NCBI RefSeq assembly: GCF_028010285.1
Contig: NZ_CP116304.1
Coordinates: 4,914,501 to 4,978,500, forward strand
Source: Pseudomonas sp. Q1-7
GTDB taxonomy: Bacteria; Pseudomonadota; Gammaproteobacteria; Pseudomonadales; Pseudomonadaceae
Length of the DNA stretch: 64,000 nucleotides
Reading direction: 5' to 3'
Below, one piece after another: positions 1 through 8,787 of this stretch (positions are counted from its first letter, which is position 1; each line of letters begins with the position of its first letter). The translations under genes were made by a program, and so were the position numbers. The notes below the pieces were generated by a model that did not search any database, was not told where the DNA came from, and saw only the letters and a program-made list of their open reading frames with translations.

Positions 1-527
1 TCCAGTCGCTGATGAGCTTCGCCCACGCCGGCGGCCGCCAGCAGGCCAGCGAGCCGGTGTGCCTGGCCGAGGTCACGCAGGACGCCATCGGACTGCTGTC
101 GCTGAACAAGCGCAGCGTCGAGGTGAACTTCTTCAACCTCTGCGACCCGCACCACATTGCCGAAGGCGATCCGCAGCGCCTCGCCCAGGTCCTCATCAAC
201 CTGCTGTCCAACGCCCGCGACGCCTCCCCCGTGGGCAGCGCCATCCGTGTGCGCAGCGAAGCCTCGGAACACACGGTCGACCTGATCGTGGAAGACGAAG
301 GCAGCGGCATCCCAAAGGCGATCATGGACCGCCTGTTCGAACCCTTCTTCACCACCAAGGACCCAGGGAAAGGGACCGGCCTTGGCCTTGCACTGGTCTA
401 TTCGATCGTGGAAGAGCATTATGGACAGATAACCATCGAAAGCCCGGCCGACTCCGAGCATCAGCGCGGCACCCGCATCAGGGTGACGCTGCCTCGTTTT
501 GTCGAAGCGACATCCGCCGTGAGCTGA
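1..527 (+). CDS. cbrA: CbrA sensor histidine kinase, C-terminal fragment
   Basis: Carboxy-terminal ATP-binding (HATPase) part of a histidine kinase; the 5' part, including the phospho-accepting His and the membrane/transporter part, lies left of the window. The frame is open from base 3 and ends with TGA at 525-527. Visible motifs are the N box ([12 protein letters not shown]), G1 (DEGSGIP), F box (LFEPFFTTK) and G2 (GTGLGLAL), so the ATP site looks intact. Assignment as CbrA rests on position: 22 bases upstream of a CbrB-type regulator followed by crcZ. CbrA/CbrB senses carbon/nitrogen balance and drives crcZ and catabolic genes in pseudomonads. Confidence 0.93.
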   Translation, partial: QSLMSFAHAGGRQQASEPVCLAEVTQDAIGLLSLNKRSVEVNFFNLCDPHHIAEGDPQRLAQVLINLLSNARDASPVGSAIRVRSEASEHTVDLIVEDEGSGIPKAIMDRLFEPFFTTKDPGKGTGLGLALVYSIVEEHYGQITIESPADSEHQRGTRIRVTLPRFVEATSAVS

Positions 528-549
528 GACCGTCTAGAGAGCCGAATTA

Positions 550-1977
550 ATGCCACATATTCTGATCGTCGAAGACGAAACCATCATTCGCTCTGCCCTG
601 CGCCGCCTGCTGGAACGCAACCAGTACCAGGTCAGCGAGGCGGGTTCCGTGCAGGAAGCCCAGGAGCGATACAGCATTCCCGGTTTCGACCTGATCATCA
701 GCGACCTTCGCCTGCCTGGCGCCCCCGGTACCGAACTGATCAAGCTGGCCCAAGGCACTCCGGTGCTGATCATGACCAGCTACGCCAGCCTGCGCTCGGC
801 GGTCGACTCGATGAAGATGGGCGCGGTGGACTACATCGCCAAGCCCTTCGACCATGACGAAATGCTCCAGGCGGTCGCACGCATCCTCAAGGAGCGTCAG
901 GACGCCAAATCGGCCCCGAGCGAGCGCCCCAGTGGCAGCCGTGGCGGCGACAAGGCGGCTGCCGCCAACGCCGACGGCGAAATCGGCATCATTGGTTCTT
1001 GCTCGGCGATGCTCGAGCTCTACAGCAAGATTCGCAAGGTCGCCCCCACCGACTCCACCGTACTGATCCAGGGTGAGTCCGGCACCGGCAAGGAACTGGT
1101 GGCCCGCGCCCTGCACAACCTCTCCCGCCGCGCGAAGGCTCCGCTGATCTCGGTGAACTGCGCGGCCATTCCGGAAACCCTGATCGAGTCCGAACTCTTC
1201 GGCCACGAGAAAGGCGCCTTCACCGGCGCCACCGCGGGCCGGGCCGGCCTGGTGGAAGCCGCCGACGGTGGCACCCTGTTCCTCGACGAGATCGGCGAGC
1301 TGCCCCTGGAAGCGCAGGCCCGCCTGCTGCGCGTGCTGCAGGAAGGCGAGATTCGCCGCGTCGGCTCCGTGCAGTCGCAGAAGGTCGATGTGCGCCTGAT
1401 CGCCGCGACCCACCGCGACCTCAAGACCCTGGCCAAGACCGGCCAGTTCCGCGAGGACCTCTATTACCGCCTGCACGTCATTTCCCTGAAGCTGCCCGCC
1501 CTGCGCGAGCGCGGCAACGACGTGCTGGAAATCGCCCGTGCCTTCCTTGCACGCCAGTGCGCGCAAATGGGTCGCGACAACCTGCGCTTCGCCACGGATG
1601 CCGAACAGGCCATCCGCCACTACAACTGGCCGGGCAACGTACGTGAACTGGAGAACGCCATCGAGCGCGCAGTGATCCTCTGCGAGAGCCCGGACATCTC
1701 GGCGGACCTGCTGGGCATCGACATCGAACTGGACGATCTGGAAGACGAGGACTTCAACGAGACCGCTGGCGCCTCCCAGACCAACAACACCGCCCATGAG
1801 CCCACCGAGGATCTGTCGCTGGAAGACTATTTCCAGCACTTCGTGCTGGAGCATCAGGACCACATGACCGAAACCGAACTGGCCCGCAAGCTGGGCATCA
1901 GCCGCAAATGCCTGTGGGAACGCCGCCAGCGCCTGGGTATACCGCGGCGCAAATCCGGTGCCGCAGCCGGGCCTTGA
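550..1977 (+). CDS. cbrB: CbrB, NtrC-family sigma-54-dependent response regulator
   Basis: 475 aa. Receiver domain about 1-115 with acidic pocket E8/D9, phospho-acceptor D52, T76 and K98. AAA+ sigma-54 activation domain about 145-385 with Walker A GESGTGKE (175-182), the sigma-54-contacting GAFTGA loop (222-227) and Walker B FLDEIG (D246/E247). A Fis-type helix-turn-helix at about 441-465 binds DNA. Phosphorylated by CbrA, it activates sigma-54 promoters. The crcZ promoter (2147-2165) with a matching upstream palindrome (2024-2050) lies directly downstream, the known main target in Pseudomonas. Start ATG at 550, 22 bases after cbrA. Confidence 0.96.
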   Translation: MPHILIVEDETIIRSALRRLLERNQYQVSEAGSVQEAQERYSIPGFDLIISDLRLPGAPGTELIKLAQGTPVLIMTSYASLRSAVDSMKMGAVDYIAKPFDHDEMLQAVARILKERQDAKSAPSERPSGSRGGDKAAAANADGEIGIIGSCSAMLELYSKIRKVAPTDSTVLIQGESGTGKELVARALHNLSRRAKAPLISVNCAAIPETLIESELFGHEKGAFTGATAGRAGLVEAADGGTLFLDEIGELPLEAQARLLRVLQEGEIRRVGSVQSQKVDVRLIAATHRDLKTLAKTGQFREDLYYRLHVISLKLPALRERGNDVLEIARAFLARQCAQMGRDNLRFATDAEQAIRHYNWPGNVRELENAIERAVILCESPDISADLLGIDIELDDLEDEDFNETAGASQTNNTAHEPTEDLSLEDYFQHFVLEHQDHMTETELARKLGISRKCLWERRQRLGIPRRKSGAAAGP

Positions 1978-2023
1978 GGGCCCCTCGAGGGTGACAACCC
2001 GGGACGGATTCGGTTCCCTCGTC

Positions 2024-2050
2024 TGTTACCCCGCCTAACACCCCGTAACA
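2024..2050 (+). promoter_or_regulatory. Candidate CbrB upstream activating site for crcZ
   Basis: Perfect inverted repeat TGTTAC-N15-GTAACA, with another GGTAAC half-site at 2065-2070. It lies about 100-125 bases upstream of the sigma-54 promoter, a normal enhancer distance, and resembles the TGTTAC/GTAACA sites I recall as reported for CbrB. Its downstream half touches the cbrB terminator. Confidence 0.75.
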
Positions 2051-2087
2051 AAGCCGGGTTCAAAGGTAACGAAAACCCGGCTTTTTT
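2051..2087 (+). terminator. Intrinsic terminator of cbrB
   Basis: Stem AAGCCGGGTT (2051-2060) / AACCCGGCTT (2074-2083) followed by a T run. Its loop contains the GGTAAC half-site, so terminator and CbrB enhancer are interleaved. Confidence 0.85.
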
Positions 2088-2146
2088 ATGCCCGCTCATT
2101 GGCCAAAAAACCTCGCAAGCCCTTGTTTTACAAGGAAACGCAAAAG

Positions 2147-2165
2147 TTGGCACGGCATCTGCTTT
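2147..2165 (+). promoter_or_regulatory. Sigma-54 promoter of crcZ
   Basis: TTGGCACGGCATCTGCTTT: GG at 2149-2150 and GC at 2161-2162 with the obligatory N10 spacing, close to TGGCAC-N5-TTGCA. It predicts a start near 2174, exactly where the ACAACAACAATAACAA head of CrcZ begins. Confidence 0.9.
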
Positions 2166-2173
2166 ATCTGGCG

Positions 2174-2545
2174 CACAACAACAATAACAAACGCTGAACC
2201 CCACAATAAAAACAAGACGTATCGACTCCAGCACAACAAAAACAAGACAGCGGAGGCGCAGCTAACTGATTCTTTTGGAGAGGAGTTGCCATTGGGGCTT
2301 GCCCCACAACCAGGCAGAGAACAACAAAAACTGCTTCCACAGCAGCGCCCGTACTGGTTGGGTCAGGGAATGATCACGGCACCATCAGCGTCCAAAGCAA
2401 TCCGTTTGCTACTCACCCTCGATTGGAGGGCATATCCAGAGGCGAAATGCCTGCTGGAACGGGTCGAACAACAAAAACACCAAGCCCGAAACAATAAAAA
2501 CAAAGCACGCACCAATTTGGGGGGGAGCTTCGGCTCCCCCAGTAG
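2174..2545 (+). ncRNA. crcZ: CrcZ small RNA, Hfq/Crc decoy of catabolite repression
   Basis: About 370 nt between cbrB and pcnB, the conserved crcZ position. The RNA carries six A-rich AANAANAA-type motifs: 2177-2190, 2205-2215, 2235-2245, 2320-2330, 2467-2479 and 2490-2504. In Pseudomonas such motifs bind the distal face of Hfq with Crc and free target mRNAs when preferred carbon sources run out. It starts 12 bases after a sigma-54 -12 element and ends at a stable GC hairpin (2521-2540). Ends are inferred from promoter and hairpin. No credible coding frame is present despite a long open frame across the region. Confidence 0.92.
2521..2540 (+). terminator. Terminator hairpin of crcZ
   Basis: GGGGGAGC-TTCG-GCTCCCCC: eight GC-rich pairs capped by a UUCG tetraloop. 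The following T run is poor, so the 3' end may be formed by processing down to this hairpin. Confidence 0.8.
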
Positions 2546-2659
2546 CTTTGACACCTTTCAGACCTTTTCTTCTACATCCCCCCTCCCAGTGCTAGAATCC
2601 GCGGCCATCGTGCGCCCATATCCCTTTCTGGCCGTCCATCCCGCAAAACAGTGCATCCC

Positions 2660-4063
2660 ATGCTGAAGAAGCTGTTCCAGTCTTTCCGCTCCCCCCTTCG
2701 CCGCGCCCAGCATCCGCGCAGCACTCCCGAAGTACTGGGCAACAATCAGCATTCGCTGCGCCGTCCGGACATCAGCCGCAACGCGGTGCTGGTCGTCGAA
2801 CGCCTGCAGAAGGCCGGCTACCAGGCCTATCTCGTCGGCGGTTGCGTCCGCGACCTGCTGCTGAACATGCGCCCCAAGGACTTCGACGTGGCCACCAACG
2901 CCACCCCGGAGCAGGTCCGCGCCGAGTTCCGTAACGCCCGGGTCATTGGCCGCCGCTTCAAGCTGGCCCACGTGCAGTTCGGTCGGGAGATCATCGAAGT
3001 CGCCACCTTCCGCGCCAACCATCCACAAGGCGAGGACGAGGAAGACAGCAGCCACGCCGCGCGCAACGAGAGCGGCCGCATCCTGCGCGACAACGTCTAC
3101 GGTAGCCTGGAAGACGACGCCCAGCGCCGGGACTTCACCATCAATGCGCTGTACTACGACCCCACCACCGAGCGCATCCTCGACTACGCCCACGGCGTAC
3201 ATGACATCCGCAACCGCCTGGTACGCCTGATCGGCATCCCCGAACAGCGTTACCAGGAAGACCCGGTACGCATGCTGCGCGCCGCGCGCTTCGCCGCCAA
3301 GCTGGGCTTCGAAATCGAGAAGCACAGCGCCGCGCCGATCCGCCGCCTGGCTCCCATGCTGCGGGAAATCCCCTCTGCACGCCTGTTCGACGAAGTGCTC
3401 AAGCTGTTCCTCGGCGGCAAGGCCGAGCGCACCTTCGAACTGCTACTGGAATACGACCTCTTCGCCCCGCTGTTCCCGGCTAGCGCCGAGGCGCTGAAAC
3501 GAAACCCCGAATACGCCGGCCGGCTGATCCGCCAGGCGTTGATCAACACCGACGAGCGCATCCACCAGGGCAAGCCGGTCACCCCTGCCTTCCTGTTCGC
3601 CGCCCTCCTCTGGCCCGCCCTGCCCGCCCGCGCGGCGCAGTTGCAGGAACGCGGTATGCCGCCCATCCCCGCCATGCAGGAGGCGGCCCACGGCCTGATC
3701 ATGGAGCAAGTCCAGCGCACTGCGATCCCCAAGCGCTTCAGCATTCCGATCCGCGAGATCTGGGACATGCAGGAACGCCTGCCACGGCGTAACGGCAAAC
3801 GCGCCGACCAGCTGCTGGAGAACCCGCGCTTCCGCGCCGGCTACGATTTCCTTCTGCTGCGCGAAAGCGCCGGCGAGGAGACCGACGGTCTGGGCGAGTG
3901 GTGGACCGACTACCAGGACGCCAGCGACAGCCAGCGCCGCAACATGATCCGCGACCTCAGCGCCAAGGATGACCAGCCCAGCGGCCAGCGCCGTCGCCGT
4001 GGCGGCAGCCGCCGCCGTCGCGGCCCACGCAGCGACGGTGCCCCTGGCACCTCGGGCGAGTGA
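2660..4063 (+). CDS. pcnB: Poly(A) polymerase I
   Basis: 467 aa from ATG 2660 (a GTG at 2651 would add MHP). Adds 3' poly(A) tails that mark RNAs for decay by PNPase and RNase E. Nucleotidyltransferase head with LVGGCVRDLLL and the catalytic carboxylates in KDFDVATNA, then the RNA-binding region typical of class II tRNA-nucleotidyltransferase-like enzymes (RDFTINALYY, EDPVRMLRAARFAAKLGF). The C-terminus is a very basic Arg-rich tail (RRRRGGSRRRRGPR), probably RNA-binding. Its stop lies just before folK, suggesting one transcript. It could be confused with tRNA CCA-transferase, but the long basic tail and the position favour PcnB. Confidence 0.93.
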   Translation: MLKKLFQSFRSPLRRAQHPRSTPEVLGNNQHSLRRPDISRNAVLVVERLQKAGYQAYLVGGCVRDLLLNMRPKDFDVATNATPEQVRAEFRNARVIGRRFKLAHVQFGREIIEVATFRANHPQGEDEEDSSHAARNESGRILRDNVYGSLEDDAQRRDFTINALYYDPTTERILDYAHGVHDIRNRLVRLIGIPEQRYQEDPVRMLRAARFAAKLGFEIEKHSAAPIRRLAPMLREIPSARLFDEVLKLFLGGKAERTFELLLEYDLFAPLFPASAEALKRNPEYAGRLIRQALINTDERIHQGKPVTPAFLFAALLWPALPARAAQLQERGMPPIPAMQEAAHGLIMEQVQRTAIPKRFSIPIREIWDMQERLPRRNGKRADQLLENPRFRAGYDFLLLRESAGEETDGLGEWWTDYQDASDSQRRNMIRDLSAKDDQPSGQRRRRGGSRRRRGPRSDGAPGTSGE

Positions 4064-4065
4064 CC

Positions 4066-4566
4066 ATGGAGCGCGTGTATATCGGTCTCGGCAGCAATCT
4101 GGCCGAGCCCGTCAGCCAACTGCGTGGCGCCCTCGCCGCGCTTGGCGAGATTCCGAGGACGCATCTCGCGGCGGTTTCCTCACTTTATGCCAGCGATCCG
4201 CTCGGACCGCCGGACCAGCCGCGCTACGTCAACGCCGCGGCCGCCCTGGACACCGGGCTCACGCCCTTGGAGCTCCTGGATGCGCTGCAGGCCATCGAGC
4301 TTTCCCAAGGTCGCGTGCGCAAGGATGAGCGCTGGGGGCCACGCACCCTGGACCTGGACATCCTGCTGTTCGGCCAACGGCGCATCGACGAACCCCGGCT
4401 GCAGGTTCCGCACTACCACATGCACGCCCGCGCCTTCGTGCTCTACCCCCTGGCCGAGCTCGCCAGCGACCTGCGATTGCCCGACGGGCGCCCGCTCCAG
4501 GCTCTGCTGGAGCGTTGCCCCTTCGAAGGCCTCGAGCGCCTGCCGGAGATGGCGGTAACGCCGTAA
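4066..4566 (+). CDS. folK: HPPK, 6-hydroxymethyl-dihydropterin pyrophosphokinase
   Basis: 166 aa. Transfers pyrophosphate from ATP to 6-hydroxymethyl-7,8-dihydropterin, the step before FolP in folate synthesis; folP is also in this window (31940-32791). Visible are the N-terminal GLGSNL and the HPPK signature RWGPRTLDLDILLFG with the paired Asp residues that bind magnesium. The ATG at 4066 is two bases after the pcnB stop; a GTG at 4060 overlapping that stop is an alternative start in the same frame. Confidence 0.94.
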   Translation: MERVYIGLGSNLAEPVSQLRGALAALGEIPRTHLAAVSSLYASDPLGPPDQPRYVNAAAALDTGLTPLELLDALQAIELSQGRVRKDERWGPRTLDLDILLFGQRRIDEPRLQVPHYHMHARAFVLYPLAELASDLRLPDGRPLQALLERCPFEGLERLPEMAVTP

Positions 4567-4586
4567 CAGGTCGGTAACACCTGCAA

Positions 4587-4618
4587 TTGACACCATGCCC
4601 CCCCATCGGGACTATAAG
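4587..4618 (+). promoter_or_regulatory. Possible sigma-70 promoter of panBC
   Basis: TTGACA at 4587-4592 and TATAAG at 4613-4618 in the folK-panB gap. The 20-base spacer is longer than the usual 16-18, so this is tentative. Two GTAACA hexamers precede it (4563-4568, 4574-4579). Confidence 0.35.
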
Positions 4619-4668
4619 CGTCCCGTTGCCCCGCGCCGGTGCGATCCGGCGCCGATGAGGACGTTTTC

Positions 4669-5469
4669 ATGCCTGATGTGACCCTGACCACCCTGCAAGC
4701 GCTCAAGCTGAAAGGCGAGAAAATCGCCATGCTGACCGCCTACGACGCCACCTTCGCCCAGGCTGCCTGCCGGGCGGGCGTGGATGTGCTGCTGGTGGGC
4801 GATTCCCTTGGCATGGTCCTGCAGGGCCATGACAGCACCCTGCCGGTCAGCGTGACCGACATGGCCTATCACACCGCCGCAGTGAAACGCGGTAACGATG
4901 GGGCGTTGATCATCAGCGACCTGCCCTTCATGGCCTATGCCAGCCTCGAGCAGACCTTCGCCAATTGCGCCGCCCTGATGCAGGCCGGCGCGCACATGGT
5001 CAAGCTGGAAGGCGCGGCCTGGCTGGCAGATCCCATCCGCCTGCTGGCCGAGCGCGGTGTGCCGGTCTGCGCCCATCTGGGCCTGACCCCGCAAGCCGTG
5101 AACATCTTCGGCGGCTACAAGGTCCAGGGCCGCCAGGAAACCCAGGCGCGCCAACTGCGCGCCGACGCCATGGCCCTGGAACAGGCCGGCGCCGCCATGC
5201 TGCTGCTGGAATGCGTACCCAGCGAACTGGCCGCCGAAATCACCCAATCGGTGAAGATCCCGGTCATCGGCATCGGCGCCGGCAGCGCCACCGACGGCCA
5301 GGTGCTGGTCCTGCACGACATGCTGGGCCTCTCCCTCACCGGCCGCGCACCCAAGTTCGTGAAGAACTTCATGGAAGGCCAAGGCAGCATCCAGGCTGCC
5401 ATGGCGGCCTATGTCCAGGCCGTCAAGGACGTCACCTTCCCTGCCGCCGAACACGGATTCTCCGCATGA
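4669..5469 (+). CDS. panB: 3-methyl-2-oxobutanoate hydroxymethyltransferase
   Basis: 266 aa, the usual length. Ketopantoate hydroxymethyltransferase: uses methylene-tetrahydrofolate to convert alpha-ketoisovalerate to ketopantoate, the first step of pantothenate synthesis. Visible are [10 protein letters not shown], the metal-binding [11 protein letters not shown] region, GAHMVKLEG and the PVIGIGAG strand of the TIM barrel. ATG at 4669 follows a GATGAGGA ribosome site (4654-4661). The stop TGA overlaps the panC start by four bases (ATGA at 5466), so the two are translationally coupled. Confidence 0.97.
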   Translation: MPDVTLTTLQALKLKGEKIAMLTAYDATFAQAACRAGVDVLLVGDSLGMVLQGHDSTLPVSVTDMAYHTAAVKRGNDGALIISDLPFMAYASLEQTFANCAALMQAGAHMVKLEGAAWLADPIRLLAERGVPVCAHLGLTPQAVNIFGGYKVQGRQETQARQLRADAMALEQAGAAMLLLECVPSELAAEITQSVKIPVIGIGAGSATDGQVLVLHDMLGLSLTGRAPKFVKNFMEGQGSIQAAMAAYVQAVKDVTFPAAEHGFSA

Positions 5470-6326
5470 TCACCGTCAAGACCGTTCGCGAACTGCGTGC
5501 TGCCGTCGCCCGGGCCCGTGCCGAAGGCAAGCGCATCGGTTTCGTTCCCACCATGGGCAACCTCCACGCCGGGCACGTCGCCCTGGTGGAAAAGGCCAGC
5601 CAGCGCGCCGATTTCGTGGTCGCCAGCATTTTCGTCAACCCGCTGCAGTTCGGGCCCAGCGAAGACCTGGCCACGTATCCGCGCACCCTGGTCGCCGACC
5701 AGGAGAAGTTGGTCGCCGCCGGTTGCCAACTGCTGTTCCATCCGGATGTGGAAGAAATGTACCCGGATGGCATGGACGGCCAGACCCGAGTCAACGTCCC
5801 ACTGGTGTCCGAAGGACTCTGCGGCGGCAGCCGCCCTGGCCATTTCGAGGGCGTCGCCACTGTGGTCAACAAGCTGTTCAACATGGTCCAGCCCGACCTC
5901 GCGGTGTTCGGCGAGAAGGACTTCCAGCAACTGGCGGTGATCCGCAAGCTGGTGCGCGACCTGAATATGCCGATTCAGATCATCGGCGAGCCCACGGTCC
6001 GCGCCAACGACGGCCTGGCGCTGTCTTCGCGCAACGGTTACCTGGACGACGCCCAGCGCGCCGCCGCCCCCGCCCTGTACCGCACGCTGCAACAACTGGC
6101 TTCGGCCATCCGCGCGGGCCGTCGCGATTTCGCCGCGCTGGAGCAGGAAGGCCGGGCTCAATTGGCCAGCGCCGGCTTCCGTGCGGACTACCTGGAAGTG
6201 CGTGAGGCGCTGAACCTGCGCCCCGCCAATGACCAGGACCAGCATCTGGTGATCCTGGGGGCCGCCTTCATGGGGGTCACCCGCCTGATCGACAACCTTG
6301 CCTTCGACCTCGAAGCGCAAGCCTGA
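5466..6326 (+). CDS. panC: Pantothenate synthetase
   Basis: 286 aa. ATP-dependent ligation of pantoate and beta-alanine to pantothenate through a pantoyl-adenylate. The nucleotidyl-transferase HIGH-like motif HAGH sits in [12 protein letters not shown], followed by [31 protein letters not shown] and the SSRNGYL segment contacting substrate. Starts inside the panB stop codon. PanD, which makes its beta-alanine substrate, is the next gene. Confidence 0.97.
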   Translation: MITVKTVRELRAAVARARAEGKRIGFVPTMGNLHAGHVALVEKASQRADFVVASIFVNPLQFGPSEDLATYPRTLVADQEKLVAAGCQLLFHPDVEEMYPDGMDGQTRVNVPLVSEGLCGGSRPGHFEGVATVVNKLFNMVQPDLAVFGEKDFQQLAVIRKLVRDLNMPIQIIGEPTVRANDGLALSSRNGYLDDAQRAAAPALYRTLQQLASAIRAGRRDFAALEQEGRAQLASAGFRADYLEVREALNLRPANDQDQHLVILGAAFMGVTRLIDNLAFDLEAQA

Positions 6327-6346
6327 TCGACACCCGCCGCAACCTT

Positions 6347-6364
6347 GAACCCCCTCGGGGGTTC
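6347..6364 (+). terminator. GC hairpin after panC
   Basis: GAACCCCC-TC-GGGGGTTC, a perfect 8-bp stem in the panC-panD gap without a T run. It may only partly terminate or protect the panBC 3' end. Confidence 0.4.
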
Positions 6365-6406
6365 GGGCAAACTCAGCCGCCGCCTGCGTACAGACGAGGA
6401 AACGCC

Positions 6407-6787
6407 ATGCACGCCATCATGCTCAAGGCCAAACTGCACCGCGCCGAAGTGACCCACGCCGTGCTCGATTACGAAGGTTCCTGCGCCATCGATGGTGACT
6501 GGCTCGACCTCGCCGGTATCCGCGAATACGAGCAGATCCAGATCTACAACGTCGACAACGGCGAGCGCTTCACCACCTACGCCATTCGCGCCGAGAACGG
6601 CTCGCGGATGATCTCGGTGAACGGGGCCGCCGCGCACAAGGCCAAGGTCGGCGATCGCGTGATCATCTGTGCCTACGCCCACTACAGCGAGGCCGAACTG
6701 GCCAATTTCAAACCGCGTATGCTGTACATGGCTCCGGGCAACGAACTCAGCCATACCAGCAATGCGATTCCGGTACAGGTCGCCTGA
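6407..6787 (+). CDS. panD: Aspartate 1-decarboxylase
   Basis: 126 aa. Makes beta-alanine from aspartate for PanC. It is a pyruvoyl enzyme made by self-cleavage of a proenzyme; the cleavage pair is G24-S25 in DYEGSCAID, where S25 becomes the pyruvoyl group. K9 and H11 in the [12 protein letters not shown] head and the YNVDNGERF and [16 protein letters not shown] segments are typical. ATG 6407 follows GAGGAAACGCC. A strong terminator (6811-6834) ends the pan cluster. Confidence 0.97.
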   Translation: MHAIMLKAKLHRAEVTHAVLDYEGSCAIDGDWLDLAGIREYEQIQIYNVDNGERFTTYAIRAENGSRMISVNGAAAHKAKVGDRVIICAYAHYSEAELANFKPRMLYMAPGNELSHTSNAIPVQVA

Positions 6788-6810
6788 GACCGAACGACCG
6801 AATGCCCCGA

Positions 6811-6834
6811 AGCCCGGACTTTTCCGGGCTTTTT
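6811..6834 (+). terminator. Intrinsic terminator after panD
   Basis: AGCCCGGA-CTTT-TCCGGGCT followed by TTTT. Confidence 0.88.
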
Positions 6835-6857
6835 CATAAGCCGCACACAGGTACGCC

Positions 6858-8522
6858 ATGGACCATCACCTGACGCCGCTCGATGTCACCCAATTGCCCA
6901 GCTGGGGCGCGCTCCACCGGCATCGCCAGGAGCTGGCCGGTTTCAGCCTGCGCCACGCCTTCGCGGCGGACCCCGAGCGCTTCAAGCACTTCAGCCTCAG
7001 CGCCTGCGGGTTGCTGCTGGACTTCTCGAAGAACCTGATCCGCGCCGATACGTTGGCGCTGCTGGTCAAACTGGCGGAAGAGGCCCGGCTCAGCGACGCC
7101 ATCGCGGCGATGTTCCGGGGCGACGCGATCAATGCCTCCGAGCGCCGCCCGGTGCTGCACACCGCCCTGCGCCGCCCCATCGGCGACAAGGTGCGGGTGG
7201 ATGGCACGGACGTGATGCCCGAAGTGCACCGCGTACTCCACCAGATGACCGAGCTGGTGAGCTACGTACACAACGGCCTGTGGCGTGGCTACACCGAGAA
7301 GCCCATCACCGACGTGGTGAACATCGGCATCGGCGGTTCCTTCCTAGGCCCGCAACTGGTGTCCGAAGCGCTGCTGCCTTTCGCCCAGAAAGGTGTGCGC
7401 TGCCATTACCTGGCGAATATCGACGGCAGCGAATTCCGTGAGCTGGCCAGTCGCCTGAACGCCGAAACCACGCTGTTCATCGTGTCCAGCAAGTCCTTCG
7501 GCACCCTGGAAACCCTGAAGAACGCCCAGGCCGCCCGCGCCTGGTACCTGGCCCAGGGCGGCAGCGAGGAAGAGCTCTACCGCCACTTCATCGCCGTTTC
7601 CAGCAACAAGGAAGCCGCGGTCGCCTTCGGTATCCGCGAAGAGAACATCTTCCCCATGTGGGACTGGGTGGGCGGCCGCTACTCGCTCTGGTCCGCCATC
7701 GGCCTGCCGATCGCCATGTCCATCGGCATCTCCAACTTCAAGGAACTGCTGTCCGGCGCCTACAGCATGGACCAGCACTTCCAGAGCACGCCCTTCGACC
7801 GCAACATCCCGGTGATCCTCGGCCTGCTCGGCGTCTGGTACGGCGACTTCTGGGGCGCGCGCAGCCACGCGATCCTGCCCTACGACTACTACCTGCGTAA
7901 CTTCACCGACCACCTGCAGCAGCTGGACATGGAATCCAACGGCAAGAGCGTACGCCAGGACGGCACCCCGGTCAGCGCCGGCACCGGCCCGGTGATCTGG
8001 GGTGGGGTCGGCTGCAACGGCCAGCATGCCTACCACCAGTTGCTGCACCAGGGCACCCAGTTGATCCCGGCGGACTTCATCGTCCCGGTATCCAGCTACA
8101 ACCCGGTGGCCGACCATCACCAGTGGCTGTTCGCCAACTGCCTGTCCCAGAGCCAGGCACTGATGCTCGGCAAATCCCGCGCGGAGGCCGAAACCGAACT
8201 GCGCGCCCAAGGCCTGCCTGAAGCCGAAGTGCAGCGCCTGGCGCCGCACAAGGTGGTTCCTGGCAACCGCCCGAGCAACACCCTGGTGATGGAGCGCATC
8301 AGCCCCCGCCGTCTGGGCGCCCTGATCGCCATGTACGAGCACAAGGTCTACGTGCAGAGCGTGCTCTGGGGCATCAACGCCTTCGACCAGTGGGGCGTCG
8401 AGCTGGGCAAGGAGCTGGGCAAGGCGGTCTACTCTCGCCTCACCGGCCAGGAAGAGTCCACCGCCGAGGACGGTTCCACACAGGGACTGATCGAATTCTT
8501 CCGCGCACGGCATCGCGGTTGA
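6858..8522 (+). CDS. pgi: Glucose-6-phosphate isomerase
   Basis: 554 aa. Interconverts glucose-6-phosphate and fructose-6-phosphate; in pseudomonads, which lack a full EMP glycolysis, it mainly serves gluconeogenesis and the Entner-Doudoroff cycle. Visible motifs are [21 protein letters not shown] (phosphate binding), [15 protein letters not shown] and [10 protein letters not shown] with the lysine of signature 2. Odd point: the segment usually read as WGEPGTNGQH is [10 protein letters not shown] here, so the position of the proposed catalytic-base Glu holds Gly (see findings). Start ATG 6858, 23 bases after the panD terminator. Confidence 0.95.
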   Translation: MDHHLTPLDVTQLPSWGALHRHRQELAGFSLRHAFAADPERFKHFSLSACGLLLDFSKNLIRADTLALLVKLAEEARLSDAIAAMFRGDAINASERRPVLHTALRRPIGDKVRVDGTDVMPEVHRVLHQMTELVSYVHNGLWRGYTEKPITDVVNIGIGGSFLGPQLVSEALLPFAQKGVRCHYLANIDGSEFRELASRLNAETTLFIVSSKSFGTLETLKNAQAARAWYLAQGGSEEELYRHFIAVSSNKEAAVAFGIREENIFPMWDWVGGRYSLWSAIGLPIAMSIGISNFKELLSGAYSMDQHFQSTPFDRNIPVILGLLGVWYGDFWGARSHAILPYDYYLRNFTDHLQQLDMESNGKSVRQDGTPVSAGTGPVIWGGVGCNGQHAYHQLLHQGTQLIPADFIVPVSSYNPVADHHQWLFANCLSQSQALMLGKSRAEAETELRAQGLPEAEVQRLAPHKVVPGNRPSNTLVMERISPRRLGALIAMYEHKVYVQSVLWGINAFDQWGVELGKELGKAVYSRLTGQEESTAEDGSTQGLIEFFRARHRG

Positions 8523-8787
8523 CCCCTTCGGCCCTTCCCCAGGGCCCGTGGTGGAGAATGTATTCGCAAGGGGCCGCACGACGGCCCCGCCCCCCACCTG
8601 GATCGGCATTCCGGTCAGCGAATGCGTTCGCCTCCGCGTCAAGCCTTGCCCTTTTGCATTGATGGCGGCCACCGCTGAAGGATCCGGGGCTCCGCTCGCG
8701 CAAAACTCCATGGACAACCCTTGAACCCGACGACGGCTTGGATGCACCCTTGTTGCCATCTCGGCTACACAACAACAAGGACCCGCC
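8523..8787. other. pgi-acs intergenic region
   Basis: 265 bases. It holds a GC hairpin GGGGCCG-CACGA-CGGCCCC (8570-8588) without a T run, possibly the pgi 3' end, and an A-rich AACAACAA motif immediately before acs (listed separately). I see no convincing promoter consensus. Confidence 0.5.
8771..8778 (+). promoter_or_regulatory. Candidate Hfq/Crc (CA) motif at acs ribosome site
   Basis: AACAACAA fits the AANAANAA catabolite-activity motif and abuts the AAGGA ribosome site, ten bases before the acs ATG. The same motif type occurs six times in CrcZ at the other end of this cluster. This is consistent with acetate use being under Crc control in Pseudomonas. Confidence 0.6.

Noticed and set aside
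2175-2504. Repeated A-rich blocks resembling a CRISPR-like array
   Set aside because: Blocks are 8-15 bases, unevenly spaced and single-stranded Hfq motifs; no palindromic repeat or cas genes.
2088-2666. Open frame of 192 codons across the cbrB-pcnB gap
   Set aside because: It coincides with the CrcZ RNA; the apparent peptide is a by-product of repeated AAC/AAA motifs.
8570-8588. GGGGCCG/CGGCCCC hairpin as pgi terminator
   Set aside because: No T run and about 50 bases from the stop; left only as a note in the intergenic entry.
8741-8760. Possible sigma-54 element before acs (GGATGC...TTGTTGC)
   Set aside because: GG-to-GC spacing is 13 instead of the required 10.
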